Shown here one piece after another: positions 8,992 to 17,917 of a DNA stretch of 64,000 nucleotides. The stretch spans positions 372,001 to 436,000 of the forward strand of contig CAWKHA010000001.1 of NCBI GenBank assembly GCA_963849365.1, given 5' to 3'. This stretch comes from CAVQCJ01 sp963849365. Its GTDB lineage: Bacteria > Actinomycetota > Actinomycetes > Prado026. How positions within the stretch are numbered: the first letter of the stretch is position 1; each line of letters begins with the position of its first letter. A program made the position numbers and the translations under genes. The notes beneath the pieces are model-generated. The model had not been told where the DNA came from. It saw only the letters and a list, made by a program, of their open reading frames with translations, and did no database searches.

Positions 8992-9990
8992 TCACAGGGC
9001 CTGCACCCGGACCCGCTCGGCCGAGACGTCGAACTCGGCGGGCGGGTACGCCGGCGCCATGTCCTGAAGCGCCTCCAGCACGAGCCGGCCCACGGCCCAG
9101 TTGCGGTACCACTTGCGGTCCGCCGGGACCACGAACCAGGGAGCGTTGACCGGGCTGCAGCGTGCCAGCACATCGGCGTACGCCTGCATGTAGTCGCCCC
9201 AGAACGCCCGTTCGTCGATGTCTCCCGGGTTGTACTTCCAGTGCTTGGTCGGGTCGTCGAGGCGTGCCAGCAGCCGTTGCTTCTGCTCCTCCGGCGAGAT
9301 GTGCAGGAAGACCTTGACGATGTGCACGCCGTCGTCCTCGAGCTCGTGCTCGAACGCGTTGATGCGGTCGTACCGCGTGCTCCACTGCGACTCGGGGACC
9401 AGCGAGTGCACCCGGACCACCAGCACGTCCTCGTACTGCGAGCGGTTGAAGACGCCGATGTAGCCCGGCTCCGGGACCGCCCGCGCGATCCGCCACAGGA
9501 AGTCGTGCCGGCGCTCGGCCCGCGTGGGTGCCTTGAACGAGGTGATGCGCAGCCCCTGCGGGTTGACCTGCCCGGCCACGTGCCGGGTGGTGCCGTCCTT
9601 GCCGGAGGTGTCCATGCCCTGCAGGACCAGCAGCAGCCGCCGGCGGCTGGAGTCCGCGCTGCCCTCCGCGTACAGCCGCTCCTGCAGCTCGGACAGCAAC
9701 GGCGCCGTCGCGGCGAAGTCCGCCTCCGTCGTCGCCCGGTTGCCCGGGGCACCGGGAGTCGCCGCAGGGTCGAACGCCGCGAGGTCCACCGGACCGGGCG
9801 GCAACCGGAGCAGGTCGCTGACCCGCACCGCGTCGCGCGAGCCCTCGCCGTTCGCCGGGTCGGCCGCCTCGATCACCTGGGCGGCGACAGGCACCTTGGA
9901 CACGCTGGCCGCCTTCAAGGCCTTGGCCCGCTTCGGCGCCTTCGCGGCCGAGCCGCCCCTGCCTGCGGCCTTGCCCGCGCCCTTGGCCAC
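8992..9990 (-). CDS. Polyphosphate kinase 2 family protein (PPK2)
   Basis: Transfers phosphate between polyphosphate and nucleotides. 332 residues with Walker A-like GMDTSGKDG (125-133), the lid/anion motif NRSQYEDVLVVRVH (182-195) and the HWKYNPGDIDER block typical of PPK2. A Lys/Ala-rich tail of about 35 residues precedes the core. The GTG at 9990 is chosen because GGAGG lies 6 nt upstream; an in-frame ATG at 10011 lacks a ribosome site. The direction of the reaction (kinase or ADP/AMP phosphorylation) cannot be told from sequence. Confidence 0.92.
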   Translation of the reverse strand: MAKGAGKAAGRGGSAAKAPKRAKALKAASVSKVPVAAQVIEAADPANGEGSRDAVRVSDLLRLPPGPVDLAAFDPAATPGAPGNRATTEADFAATAPLLSELQERLYAEGSADSSRRRLLLVLQGMDTSGKDGTTRHVAGQVNPQGLRITSFKAPTRAERRHDFLWRIARAVPEPGYIGVFNRSQYEDVLVVRVHSLVPESQWSTRYDRINAFEHELEDDGVHIVKVFLHISPEEQKQRLLARLDDPTKHWKYNPGDIDERAFWGDYMQAYADVLARCSPVNAPWFVVPADRKWYRNWAVGRLVLEALQDMAPAYPPAEFDVSAERVRVQAL

Positions 9991-10045
9991 GTGGTCCTCC
10001 GGTCTGCACACCTCGACGCTGACGGTTGTGCGAGGCTACGGCGTC

Positions 10046-10300
10046 ATGGACGTCAACGGCATCTGGTCCGGTCTGTTCGCGGCGATCGTGGTCGGCGGGC
10101 TGGGCCGCGTGCTGGTGCGCGGCTACCAGCCGATCGGCTGCCTGCTGACCCTCCTCATCGGCCTCGTCGGGGCTGCGATCGGTGCCGCCATCGGCCACTC
10201 CCAGCACTGGGGCTTCTGGCTGACGTTCGCCGTCCAGGTCCTCATCGCCGCCCTGCTGGTCCTGCCGTTCGCCTTCGGGACCCGCGACCGCGACTGGTGA
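10046..10300 (+). CDS. GlsB/YeaQ/YmgE-family small membrane protein
   Basis: 84 residues forming three short hydrophobic segments (about 7-19, 28-48 and 55-74) with Gly-rich GLVGAAIGAAIG, the transglycosylase-associated/GlsB pattern often linked to envelope stress. The ATG at 10046 diverges from the PPK2 gene by 55 nt. Its TGA overlaps the GTG of the following reductase gene (GTGA), so the two are translationally coupled. Function otherwise unknown. Confidence 0.85.
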   Translation: MDVNGIWSGLFAAIVVGGLGRVLVRGYQPIGCLLTLLIGLVGAAIGAAIGHSQHWGFWLTFAVQVLIAALLVLPFAFGTRDRDW

Positions 10301-11013
10301 CCGGCCCGGGCGGCGTCGACGGCGCCATGCTGCGGCAGCTGTTCCCCGTCGCTGGCGAGATCGACCCCGAGCACGCGTACGCCGTGCCGGCCGGCCGGCC
10401 CTGGCTGCGGGCCAACATGGTGGCCACCCTCGACGGTGCGGTGACCGCGCCGGACGGACGTTCCGCGGCCATCTCCTCGGACGCCGACCGAGCGCTGTTC
10501 GCGACGATGCGCCGCCTGGCCGACGTCGTGCTCGTCGGCGCCGGCACCGCCCGCACCGAGGGCTACCGACCGGCCCGGCTGCCCATCGCCCTCGTCACGG
10601 CCCGCCTGGACCTGGACCTGACCTCGCCGCTGCTGGCCGCCGCCGAGCACCGCACCATCGTGCTCACCGCCGGCTCCGCCGGGGCGGACCGGATCCGTGC
10701 CGCCGCTGCTGTCGCCGACGTCGTCGTCTGCGGCGAGCGGCACGTCGACCTGACCGTCGCAGTCGCGGCCCTGCACGAGCGCGGGCTGCTGCACGTGCTC
10801 TGTGAGGGGGGCCCGACGCTGCTCGGCTCGGTCGTCGCCGGGGACCTCCTGGACGAGCTGTGCCTGACGATCTCCCCGCTCCTGCTGGGCGGCGGCGACG
10901 TCGCCCGCATCCTCGGCGGGCCGGGCCTGCCGGCCACCGTCCCGATGGCCCTGGCGCACCTCCTCGAAGCGGAAGGCATGCTGTTCGCCCGCTATCTCGT
11001 TCGGCGGCGCTGA
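10297..11013 (+). CDS. RibD C-terminal-like (dihydrofolate/pyrimidine) reductase family protein
   Basis: 238 residues. The fold is the RibD C-terminal/DHFR-like reductase: WLRANMVATLDGAV.APDGRSAAISS near the N-terminus, DVVLVGAGTARTEGY in the middle, then VLCEGGPTLLGSVVAGDLLDEL (the EGGPTL NADPH-binding motif) near the C-terminus. It probably reduces a flavin- or pteridine-type intermediate with NADPH, but the substrate is unknown, and the deaminase half of full RibD is absent. The start overlaps the upstream stop by 4 nt; an internal ATG at 10327 is the alternative. Confidence 0.88.
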   Translation: MTGPGGVDGAMLRQLFPVAGEIDPEHAYAVPAGRPWLRANMVATLDGAVTAPDGRSAAISSDADRALFATMRRLADVVLVGAGTARTEGYRPARLPIALVTARLDLDLTSPLLAAAEHRTIVLTAGSAGADRIRAAAAVADVVVCGERHVDLTVAVAALHERGLLHVLCEGGPTLLGSVVAGDLLDELCLTISPLLLGGGDVARILGGPGLPATVPMALAHLLEAEGMLFARYLVRRR

Positions 11014-11080
11014 CCTCCAGAGTGCGCCCCCGCGCCGCTGAGCGGGGTCTGTGCTGTCAATGAACACGCCCCGACCGGGT

Positions 11081-11086
11081 TAGCGT
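11081..11086 (+). promoter_or_regulatory. Leaderless -10 box of the acyltransferase gene
   Basis: TAGCGT, 6 nt before the GTG at 11093. Confidence 0.4.
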
Positions 11087-11092
11087 GGCGCG

Positions 11093-13186
11093 GTGAAGGC
11101 GACCGACCAGCCCGGGACGGCGTTCCGGGCGGACATCGAAGGGCTGCGGGCGCTGGCCGTCCTCGCCGTCCTGGCCTTCCACGCCGGCTGGACGGTCGCC
11201 GGCGGGGGCTTCGTCGGGGTCGACGTCTTCTACGTGATCTCTGGATTCCTGATCACCGGGATCCTGTTCCGGGAGATCGCACATACCGGGACTGTCTCGT
11301 TCCGCCGCTTCTACGCCCGGCGTGCCCGGCGGCTGCTGCCGGCGGCGAGCCTGGTGCTGGTCGTCGTCGCGGCGGCGTCCTACCTCATCCTCGCGCCGAT
11401 CGACCGGGCCCGGGTCGCCGGCGACATCGCCGCCTCGGCGCTCTACGTGGCCAACATCCGGTTCGCCGCGCAGGCGACGGACTACCTGGCGGCGAACGAC
11501 TCCCCCAGCCCGGTGCTGCACTACTGGTCGCTCGGCGTCGAGGAGCAGTTCTACCTCCTGTGGCCGGCCCTGCTCCTGCTCGTCGGCGGGCTGCTGCTGC
11601 GCCGGGCGGTGCACCGGGGCAGCGTGCGAGCCGACGGGCACCAGGTCCGCGTGACGCTGGCCCTGCTGCTCGCTGTCGTCGGGGTCGCGTCGTTCGCCGG
11701 CTCCCTCTGGCAGACCCGGACCGCCGCGCCGTGGGCGTTCTTCGGCATGCCCGCCCGGGCCTGGGAGTTCGCGTTGGGGGGGCTCGTGGCGCTCGCGGTC
11801 CCGCGCCTGGCCCGACTGCCCGCGCCGCTGCGATCGGCAGCCGGGTGCGCCGGCCTGGTGATGGTCGTGTTCGCGGTCGTGCGCTTGTCGGCGGCGACCC
11901 CGTATCCGGGGACCGCGGCCGTGCTGCCCGTGGTCGGTACGGCGCTGCTCGTGGCCTCCGGCGCGGGCGGGGTCGTCGGGCCCGGGCGGCTGCTGTCGTT
12001 GCGACCGGTGCGCGGCGTCGGCCGCATCTCGTACTCGTGGTACCTGTGGCACTGGCCGGTCGTCGTGCTGGCCGCCCAGGCCGCAGGTGCCCTGTCGGTC
12101 CCGGCCCGCACGGCCTGGGTGCTGGCGTCCTGGGTCCCGGCCTACCTGGCGTACCGCTTCGTGGAGAACCCGCTGCGCCGGGCCAGCTGGGTCGTGCACG
12201 CTCCCCGCCCGGCTCTGCTGATGGGCGCCGTCACTTCGACGGTCGCCGTGGTGGCCGCGTCCGCGTTGGCGCTCGCGCCCATGACCAGCACCTACGCCGA
12301 CGTGCCGGACGAGACCACCGCGGTCGGCGCGGCCGCGGGCCCGGCCCCGGTGCCCGGGCCGTCCGGCCGGCTGACGCCGGACCCGAGCAAGGCGCTGGAC
12401 GACCTGCCCGTCGTGTACTCCGACGGATGCCACCTCACGGTCATCGTGACGTCCCAGCGGCCCTGCGTGTTCGGCGACCCGCACGGGTCCAGGAACGTCG
12501 TGCTCTTCGGCGACTCCCGCGCGGCTCAGTGGTTCCCGGCCCTGGTCCAGATAGCGACGGTCCGGCACTGGCGGCTGGAGTCGTGGACGAAGTCCGGGTG
12601 CCCGGCCGCGGACGTGACCCTCGGTCTCGGCTCGTACAAACGCCCGTACACCGAGTGCGACGCCTGGCGGAGCTGGGTGATGGACCAGCTCACCGGCCAT
12701 GACCGACCCGACCTGGTGGTCATGTCGAGCGGCCGGTACGAGCCGCTGGACCCGACCACCGGGCAGGACACCAGCGGCGCGACCGCCGACCGGCTGTGGG
12801 CCGCGGGCCTGGTCGACACGCTGCGACGGCTGACGGCGGCCGGGGTGTCGACGGTGGTCCTGCGCGGCACCCCGGTCCTGACCCAGGACCCGCTCGCGTG
12901 CCTCACCCGTCATCCGGACGACCCCGCGTCCTGCTCAGAGCCGGCCGCCCTGGTCCTGCCACCGATGTCCGACGACCTCGGGCCTGCGGCCGGCGTGCCC
13001 GGCGTCACCGGGCTGGATCTCAGCGGCGCGATCTGCTTCCCCGACCTGTGTCCCGTGGTCCGGGCCCACCTCACGGTCTACCGCGACATGCACCACCTGA
13101 CGGCGACGTACGTTCGGGCGCTCTGGCCGGCGCTGGACTCGATGCTCGCCCCGCTGCTGGCGGGAATTCCCGCGCGCGGCGGCTGA
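11093..13186 (+). CDS. Membrane O-acyltransferase with C-terminal SGNH domain (OafA/YrhL type)
   Basis: 697 residues. An N-terminal acyltransferase-3 domain (about 12-390) has the usual R-A-D-I-E-G-L-R-A entry and catalytic-type His30 in VLAFHAG, with about 10-11 hydrophobic segments. A short extracytoplasmic linker precedes an SGNH hydrolase-like domain from about 430: block I is VVLFGDSRAAQW (about 470), and the terminal D-x-H pair appears in YRDMHHLT (about 664). Such proteins acetylate cell-surface glycans or lipids: the membrane part moves acyl groups and the SGNH part transfers them. The target is unknown. Confidence 0.92.
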   Translation: MKATDQPGTAFRADIEGLRALAVLAVLAFHAGWTVAGGGFVGVDVFYVISGFLITGILFREIAHTGTVSFRRFYARRARRLLPAASLVLVVVAAASYLILAPIDRARVAGDIAASALYVANIRFAAQATDYLAANDSPSPVLHYWSLGVEEQFYLLWPALLLLVGGLLLRRAVHRGSVRADGHQVRVTLALLLAVVGVASFAGSLWQTRTAAPWAFFGMPARAWEFALGGLVALAVPRLARLPAPLRSAAGCAGLVMVVFAVVRLSAATPYPGTAAVLPVVGTALLVASGAGGVVGPGRLLSLRPVRGVGRISYSWYLWHWPVVVLAAQAAGALSVPARTAWVLASWVPAYLAYRFVENPLRRASWVVHAPRPALLMGAVTSTVAVVAASALALAPMTSTYADVPDETTAVGAAAGPAPVPGPSGRLTPDPSKALDDLPVVYSDGCHLTVIVTSQRPCVFGDPHGSRNVVLFGDSRAAQWFPALVQIATVRHWRLESWTKSGCPAADVTLGLGSYKRPYTECDAWRSWVMDQLTGHDRPDLVVMSSGRYEPLDPTTGQDTSGATADRLWAAGLVDTLRRLTAAGVSTVVLRGTPVLTQDPLACLTRHPDDPASCSEPAALVLPPMSDDLGPAAGVPGVTGLDLSGAICFPDLCPVVRAHLTVYRDMHHLTATYVRALWPALDSMLAPLLAGIPARGG

Positions 13187-13234
13187 CACCGCAACACCGG
13201 GCCCGACGGTCCCGGCGCGTGCGAGGATCACGCC

Positions 13235-14338
13235 GTGCAGCTGCCCGTGATGCCGCCGGTGAAGCCGATGCTCGCCAAGCCGGTGCGGGACGTCCCGGAT
13301 CCCTCGGCGTTCCCGGGCGGCGTCCTGTACGAGCCCAAGTGGGACGGGTTCCGCTGCATCGTCTTCCGGGACGGCGACGAGGTCGAGCTCGGCTCGCGGA
13401 ACGAGCGGCCGCTGACGCGGTACTTCCCCGAGGTCGTGGTGGCCGTGCTGGCCGAGCTGCCGCAGCGGTGCGTCGTCGACGGCGAGATCGTCATCGCCAA
13501 CGGCCGGACCCTGGACTTCGAGGCGCTGCTGCAACGGATCCACCCGGCCAAGTCGCGGGTCGACCGGCTCGCGGCCGAGACCCCGGCCTCGTTCGTCGCC
13601 TTCGACCTGCTCGCACTCGGCGACGAGGACCTCACCCGGACCGGCTTCGGCGGCCGGCGCGCCCGGCTGGAGCAGGCCCTGGCCGGGGTGCGACCGCCGG
13701 TGTACCTGACCCCCGCCACCGACGACGCGGCCGTCGCCCGCGAGTGGTTCGACGCGTTCGAGGGCGCGGGTCTGGACGGCGTGGTCGTCAAGCCGGCCGA
13801 CCTGCCGTACCGGCAGAACGAGCGGGTGATGCAGAAGGTCAAGCACCTGCGCACGGCGGACTGCGTCGTCGCCGGCTTCCGCTGGCACGCGTCGGGCCCG
13901 GTCGTCGGCTCGCTCCTCCTCGGCCTGTACGACGAGACCGGCGGGTTGCAGCACGTCGGTGTCTGCGGCGCCTTCACGGCGGCCCGGCGCAAGGAGCTGG
14001 TCGAGGAGCTCGTGCCCTACCGGGTCGAGGACCTCAGCGGCCACCCGTGGGCGGAGTGGGCCGAGTACGAGGCGGCCGCCGGGGCCGGCGGCGGGTCGCC
14101 GGAGCGGCGCCCCGGGGCGGTCTCGCGCTGGAACGCGAACAAGGACCTGTCCTGGCAGCCGCTGCGTCCCGACCTGGTCTGCGAGGTGTCCTACGACCAC
14201 ATGGAGGGCACCCGCTTCCGCCACACGGCGCAGTTCCGGCACTGGCGGACCGACCGGGACCCGTCCTCCTGCACGTTCGCCCAGCTGCAGACACCGCTGG
14301 GCTTCGACCTGGCCGAGGTGCTCGGCACCCCGAACTAG
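13235..14338 (+). CDS. ligC: ATP-dependent DNA ligase (LigC type)
   Basis: 367 residues, close to mycobacterial LigC. The adenylated Lys35 is in YEPKWDGFR (KxDG motif I). Later motifs include SRN (motif Ia), DGEIV (III), FVAFDLLAL (IIIa), EGAGLDGVVVKP (IV) and QKVKH (V), followed by an OB-fold C-terminal region. It probably seals nicks in repair, and may work with the LigD-type polymerase encoded about 3.6 kb downstream. There is no Ku gene in the window. The GTG at 13235 is preceded at 6 nt by GAGGAT. Confidence 0.92.
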   Translation: MQLPVMPPVKPMLAKPVRDVPDPSAFPGGVLYEPKWDGFRCIVFRDGDEVELGSRNERPLTRYFPEVVVAVLAELPQRCVVDGEIVIANGRTLDFEALLQRIHPAKSRVDRLAAETPASFVAFDLLALGDEDLTRTGFGGRRARLEQALAGVRPPVYLTPATDDAAVAREWFDAFEGAGLDGVVVKPADLPYRQNERVMQKVKHLRTADCVVAGFRWHASGPVVGSLLLGLYDETGGLQHVGVCGAFTAARRKELVEELVPYRVEDLSGHPWAEWAEYEAAAGAGGGSPERRPGAVSRWNANKDLSWQPLRPDLVCEVSYDHMEGTRFRHTAQFRHWRTDRDPSSCTFAQLQTPLGFDLAEVLGTPN

Positions 14339-14343
14339 CCGAC

Positions 14344-14349
14344 TAGGCT
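14344..14349 (+). promoter_or_regulatory. Leaderless -10 box of the UspA-like gene
   Basis: TAGGCT, 7 nt before the GTG at 14357. Confidence 0.4.
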
Positions 14350-14356
14350 CTGGGCC

Positions 14357-14842
14357 GTGTTCACGACCGTGCTGCTCACCGAGAAGACCCTCTCCGACCA
14401 CGACGTCCAGCGGGTGGCCCACCTGCACGACCCCGAACCCGTGCACGTCCATGTCGTGGTGCCCAGCCACGACGACCGCAGCGAGCTGGCCGAGGCGGTC
14501 GACGACATCGCCAGGACCGACTTCGCCGACGTCCTCCACGACGAGGAGGAAGGCCGCTCGGACAGCGATCTGACGACGGCCGCCGGGCGCGAGGTGGCGG
14601 CGTCCGTCGCCGCGCTCCGGGCCGCGGGCGTCGCCCAGGTCGACGGCGAGGTGGCGACCGGCAACCCCGTGGACCGGGTGACCGAGCTTGCGCGCACCCT
14701 GGAGGCCGACGAGGTGATCGTCTTCACCGAGCCGCACCTGCTCGCCGACTGGACCAGGCGCGACTGGGCGTCGCGCCTGCGCCACACGCTCGACCTGCCC
14801 GTGCTGCACGTGGTCCTCGGCACCGACCAGGTCGTGAGCTGA
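14357..14842 (+). CDS. Universal-stress-protein-like protein of unknown function
   Basis: 161 residues. It has an alternating beta/alpha pattern (FTTVLLTEK, PVHVHVVVPS, ADEVIVFTEPHLLADW, LPVLHVVLG) like a UspA/nucleotide-binding flavodoxin fold, with an acidic helix in the middle. The canonical GxxGxxGxxS ATP motif of UspA is absent, so ATP binding is doubtful. Related actinobacterial genes are sometimes misnamed indole-3-glycerol-phosphate synthase; no such barrel is visible here. It is followed after 8 nt by DUF202. Confidence 0.75.
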   Translation: MFTTVLLTEKTLSDHDVQRVAHLHDPEPVHVHVVVPSHDDRSELAEAVDDIARTDFADVLHDEEEGRSDSDLTTAAGREVAASVAALRAAGVAQVDGEVATGNPVDRVTELARTLEADEVIVFTEPHLLADWTRRDWASRLRHTLDLPVLHVVLGTDQVVS

Positions 14843-14850
14843 GCCGTCCG

Positions 14851-15204
14851 ATGACCGAGCCCGGGTCCGCGGCCGGCGACTCCGCGGGCCGCACCGGGAA
14901 CCGGGCCAGGGACCACCTGGCCAACGAGCGCACCTACCTGTCCTGGCTACGGACCTCGCTGGGCGTCCTCGCCCTCGCCGCCGCCGTGGCCAGGTTCGGG
15001 GCCGGCGAGGGCCACGTCGACGCGGTCGCGGCCAGCGTGCTCGGGCTGCTCGGTCTGTTCATGCTGGCGGTGGGCACGCGGCGCTACTACCAGGTCGCGT
15101 CCGACCTCGAACAGGGCCGGTTCACGTTCTCCCGGCGGACGCCGCTGGTGGTGGGCGGGGTGGTCGTGGTCGTGGCGGTCGTGCTCCTGCCCCTGCTCCT
15201 GTGA
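14851..15204 (+). CDS. DUF202 (YidH-type) membrane protein
   Basis: 117 residues. The N-terminal DHLANERTYLSWLRTSLGVLALAAAVARFG is the DUF202 signature, followed by two more hydrophobic helices (about 56-72 and 98-117), three transmembrane segments in total. Function unknown; family members are small inner-membrane proteins. It lies directly after the UspA-like gene on the same strand. Confidence 0.9.
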   Translation: MTEPGSAAGDSAGRTGNRARDHLANERTYLSWLRTSLGVLALAAAVARFGAGEGHVDAVAASVLGLLGLFMLAVGTRRYYQVASDLEQGRFTFSRRTPLVVGGVVVVVAVVLLPLLL

Positions 15205-15311
15205 TGTCCTGGAGGCCGGCCCGGGCTCAACCCTGGTAGCCCGCCGGGCGATGGGGTAGAGCGACGGCAGCCGCGCCGGGAGGACCGGGAGCGGCCGCGA
15301 CGGAGGTGCGG

Positions 15312-16235
15312 ATGCGACGGCAGCGGCGCAACGCTCTGGTGGCAGCGGCCTCGGTCGCCGTGGTCGCCGCCGTCGCCGTCGGCTGGCTCTCCTCGCGCCA
15401 GCAACCGTCCGCGGCCGCCGCCGGTTCCGCGTCCGGCGCCGTCGCCTCGCTGTCCTCCCCCGGCTCCGCCGACCCGTCGACAACGGTGCCCGAGCCGACC
15501 CTGACCCCCTCATCGGCCCCGACGCCGCCCCCGACCCGGACCGCGACGCCGACCCCGGTCCGCACGGCCGCGCCCAAGGTCAGCGCTGCGACGGTGCCGA
15601 CCCCCAGACCGACGCCCCGACCCACGCCGTTCCACTTCCCGGTGCCGGTGTCGGTCGGCAACGCCCGGCAGATCGTCACGGTCAGCTCGAGCGGCTCGTA
15701 CGCCAACGTCGTCGCCTGGCAGCTGCGCGGCGGGGTGTGGCGGGCCGTCATCCAGACGAAGGCAGCGCGGGTGGGCACGCACGGCGTGGTGCCCGGGTCG
15801 ACCCGCAAGCAGGGCACCGGGACCACCCCGGGCGGCACCTACACGATGACCGAGGCGTTCGGGATCGCCGCCAACCCCGGCAGCGCGATGCCGTACCACA
15901 CGGTCACGTCAGACGACTGGTGGGTCGAGGACAACAACTCCGCGTACTACAACCAGATGCGCAGGGCCTCCCAGGGCGGCTTCGACACCTCGCTGCCGTC
16001 CGGCGCGCTGAACAGCTCCGAGCACCTGGTCACCTACTCGACGCAGTACCGCTACGTGGTGGTCATCAACTTCAACCGACCGCCGAACGCCGTGCGCTAC
16101 CGCGGCGCCGGGATCTTCCTGCACGTGAACGGCACCGGCTCGACGGCCGGCTGCGTCTCGGTCCCGCTCGCCACGATGGTCTCGATCATCGACTGGCTGG
16201 ACCCGGCCCAGCACCCGCGCATCGCCATCGCGTAG
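15312..16235 (+). CDS. Secreted/anchored L,D-transpeptidase (YkuD domain)
   Basis: 307 residues. An N-terminal Arg-rich stretch and membrane anchor (about 7-22) are followed by a long Pro/Thr/Ala-rich linker (about 40-115) and a YkuD-type catalytic domain. The active-site block reads FLHVNGTGSTAGCVSVP with His271 and catalytic Cys281. The usual Arg/Asn after the Cys is replaced by Ser, a known variant. It would form 3-3 peptidoglycan cross-links or attach proteins to the wall. The ATG at 15312 has GGAGG at 15302-15306; a GTG at 15306 overlaps that site and is less likely. Confidence 0.88.
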   Translation: MRRQRRNALVAAASVAVVAAVAVGWLSSRQQPSAAAAGSASGAVASLSSPGSADPSTTVPEPTLTPSSAPTPPPTRTATPTPVRTAAPKVSAATVPTPRPTPRPTPFHFPVPVSVGNARQIVTVSSSGSYANVVAWQLRGGVWRAVIQTKAARVGTHGVVPGSTRKQGTGTTPGGTYTMTEAFGIAANPGSAMPYHTVTSDDWWVEDNNSAYYNQMRRASQGGFDTSLPSGALNSSEHLVTYSTQYRYVVVINFNRPPNAVRYRGAGIFLHVNGTGSTAGCVSVPLATMVSIIDWLDPAQHPRIAIA

Positions 16236-16290
16236 GAGCAGCCCGCCGAGCGGCCGGCTCGATCGTGACTGCTTCGCTTTCCGGCCCCCC

Positions 16291-16695
16291 TCAGGGGATC
16301 GGCGGCCAGCCGGGCGGGCACTGCGCGTCCGGGTTGGTGCGGCGCTGCGCCGCCAGCCACTCACGAGTGCAGCCGACCGTCTTGGTCCACTTGACCCCGG
16401 CTATGGAGCAAGGCTTCCCGACCACGCAGGTGCCGGCCGCCTGCTTCTGCTTGACCGTGCTCGGCCTGGGACCTGCGGCACGGTGCACTGTCGGCTTCTC
16501 GTGCGCCGTCGGCTTGGGCAGCGATGTGGGTCTGGCCAGCTTCACGCCGAGGACCGCCACCGACGGCGTAGCAGCTGCCGGCACGGCCACCGCCGGCAGG
16601 GGCCGGCCCGCGGGCGACGTCGACGGCCCGCTCGTCGCGGCCGGCACGGAGCAGGCCGTCAGTACGAGTGCACCGGCGAGCAGGTAGAGCTTCAT
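16291..16695 (-). CDS. Small putative lipoprotein, unknown function
   Basis: 134 residues. The N-terminus MKLYLLAGALVLTAC is a signal peptide with a lipobox (cleavage before Cys15). A Pro/Ala/Thr-rich spacer follows, then a compact C-terminal region of about 45 residues with four cysteines (TCVVGKPCSI..KTVGC...DAQCPPG) likely to form two disulphides. Convergent with the transpeptidase. No family recognised. The ATG at 16695 is preceded by a purine-rich site, with TACCTT further upstream. Confidence 0.72.
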   Translation of the reverse strand: MKLYLLAGALVLTACSVPAATSGPSTSPAGRPLPAVAVPAAATPSVAVLGVKLARPTSLPKPTAHEKPTVHRAAGPRPSTVKQKQAAGTCVVGKPCSIAGVKWTKTVGCTREWLAAQRRTNPDAQCPPGWPPIP

Positions 16696-17092
16696 GGTTC
16701 CCCCTCGCGTCGAAGGTAGGAGCCAGGCGCAGCGCCCGTCACGAAGACCGGCCGCCGGTCCCCCGCACAGGCCCCAGCCGTCACGCACCGTGTTCACCGG
16801 CTACGCGTGGCTCGCCACCAGACCGGGTTTCGCCGGCTGCGCCATGAGGGTGAGGGTGTTGGGTCCGGTCACTGCACCAGCACCGGCTGCGGCTTCCCCG
16901 GGGGCGTCGGGGGTTTCAGATCGTCCGGGACGGATGCCGATGCAGAAAGGGCCTGCGGGGGTGGCGTCCTCTGCGCGGTGACGATGGTGCCCGAGATCCC
17001 CCGGTCCGAGTGCCTGCCCGACCCCCGCAGGCTCCGTCCGCGCGTGTCCCTCGCTCGCGCTCGTACCGCTAGCCAAGGGAAGACCTGCCGTC
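16696..17092. other. 397-bp gap, no convincing gene
   Basis: Between the lipoprotein start and the next + strand gene. Open frames exist on both strands because of GC content, but none has a ribosome site, codon pattern or recognisable motif. It probably holds the lipoprotein promoter (TACCTT on the minus strand just upstream) and otherwise nothing I can identify. Confidence 0.6.
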
Positions 17093-17329
17093 GTGAACGA
17101 CCAGAGGCCCGCGTCAGACCGCTTTCTGCTGCTCCGCGTCGAGCGCACCCAGCGTGAGGGCAGCGCCAGGCCGATCCGGGCGTTCCCCACCCTGCACGAG
17201 GCAGTGGCAGCGGCAGCGGAGCTGCCGCATCAGCCGAACGCCTCCTGGCGGCCGGACCGGGTCGACGGGGTCTGGCATCAGATCGACTGGAGCGGGCGAG
17301 GCTTCTCCGTGCACAGGATCGATCCCTAG
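17093..17329 (+). CDS. Small hypothetical protein
   Basis: 78 residues with a plausible start (GTG at 17093 after AAGGGAAG). The composition is globular: RFLLLRVERT, FPTLHEAVAAAAEL and GVWHQIDWSGRGFSVHRID give a strand-helix-strand pattern like small DUF2188-type or regulatory proteins. No family assigned and no operon partner. Confidence 0.5.
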   Translation: MNDQRPASDRFLLLRVERTQREGSARPIRAFPTLHEAVAAAAELPHQPNASWRPDRVDGVWHQIDWSGRGFSVHRIDP

Positions 17330-17520
17330 CTCGACGTCGCGCAGGTCAGGCTGGGGGCCGGCCGGGCGACCCGTCAGGTTTCGCCGAAGTGCCGAGGGGT
17401 ACACACCCGCCGCGTCCCCGGGGGGAGGGTCGCAGCGGGGACTTTGGCCACTGTCCGGCGAGGCCGGGGTGCTCCAGCCTGGAACCCGACCGCACAGCTC
17501 GGCATCACTTGGAGGGACGC

Positions 17521-17877
17521 ATGGACATCGACCAGCTCTTGGGCACCGCCAAAGACGCGATCACCGTCCGCCGGGTGTTCGCCGATCCCTACGAGAAGGA
17601 CGGCATCACCGTGATCACCGCGGCCCGCGTGGCCGGTGGCGGCGGTGGCGGTAGTGGGAAGGACGAACAAGGTCCACAAGGCGAGGGCGGGGGCTTCGGC
17701 CTCAACGCCTCGCCCGCCGGGGCGTTCGTGATCCAGGACGGCAGGGTCCGCTGGCGCCCGGCCGTCGACCCGAACCGCGTGGTGACCGCCGTGGCCGCCG
17801 TCGTCGTCGCCATCGTGCTCACCCGGGGCTGGGTGCTGTCCCGGGTGGCCAAGGCGCGGCGACAGGCGGAAGGGTGA
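17521..17877 (+). CDS. GerW/YtfJ-family (sporulation-protein-like) protein with a C-terminal membrane anchor
   Basis: 118 residues. The N-terminal half (MDIDQLLGTAKDAITVRRVFADPYEKDGITVITAARV) matches the GerW/YtfJ family, named from Bacillus spore germination but widespread in actinobacteria. A run of six glycines (39-44) and a GEGGGFG segment lead to the strand AGAFVIQDGRVRW, then one hydrophobic helix (about 87-105) and a basic tail. The ATG at 17521 has GGAGG upstream. The role in actinobacteria is unknown. Confidence 0.85.
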   Translation: MDIDQLLGTAKDAITVRRVFADPYEKDGITVITAARVAGGGGGGSGKDEQGPQGEGGGFGLNASPAGAFVIQDGRVRWRPAVDPNRVVTAVAAVVVAIVLTRGWVLSRVAKARRQAEG

Positions 17878-17917
17878 CCCCGCGGTATCCCGCGAGTCCG
17901 GGCGAGCCGTCCGACCG

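Noticed and set aside
8296..11013. A 905-residue open frame on plus
   Set aside because: Only its last ~238 residues are a real protein (the RibD-like reductase); the rest is antisense to rsgA and the PPK2 gene.
16801..17190. A 129-residue minus open frame in the 16696-17092 gap
   Set aside because: No ribosome site or recognisable sequence, and it overlaps the start of a better-supported plus-strand small gene.
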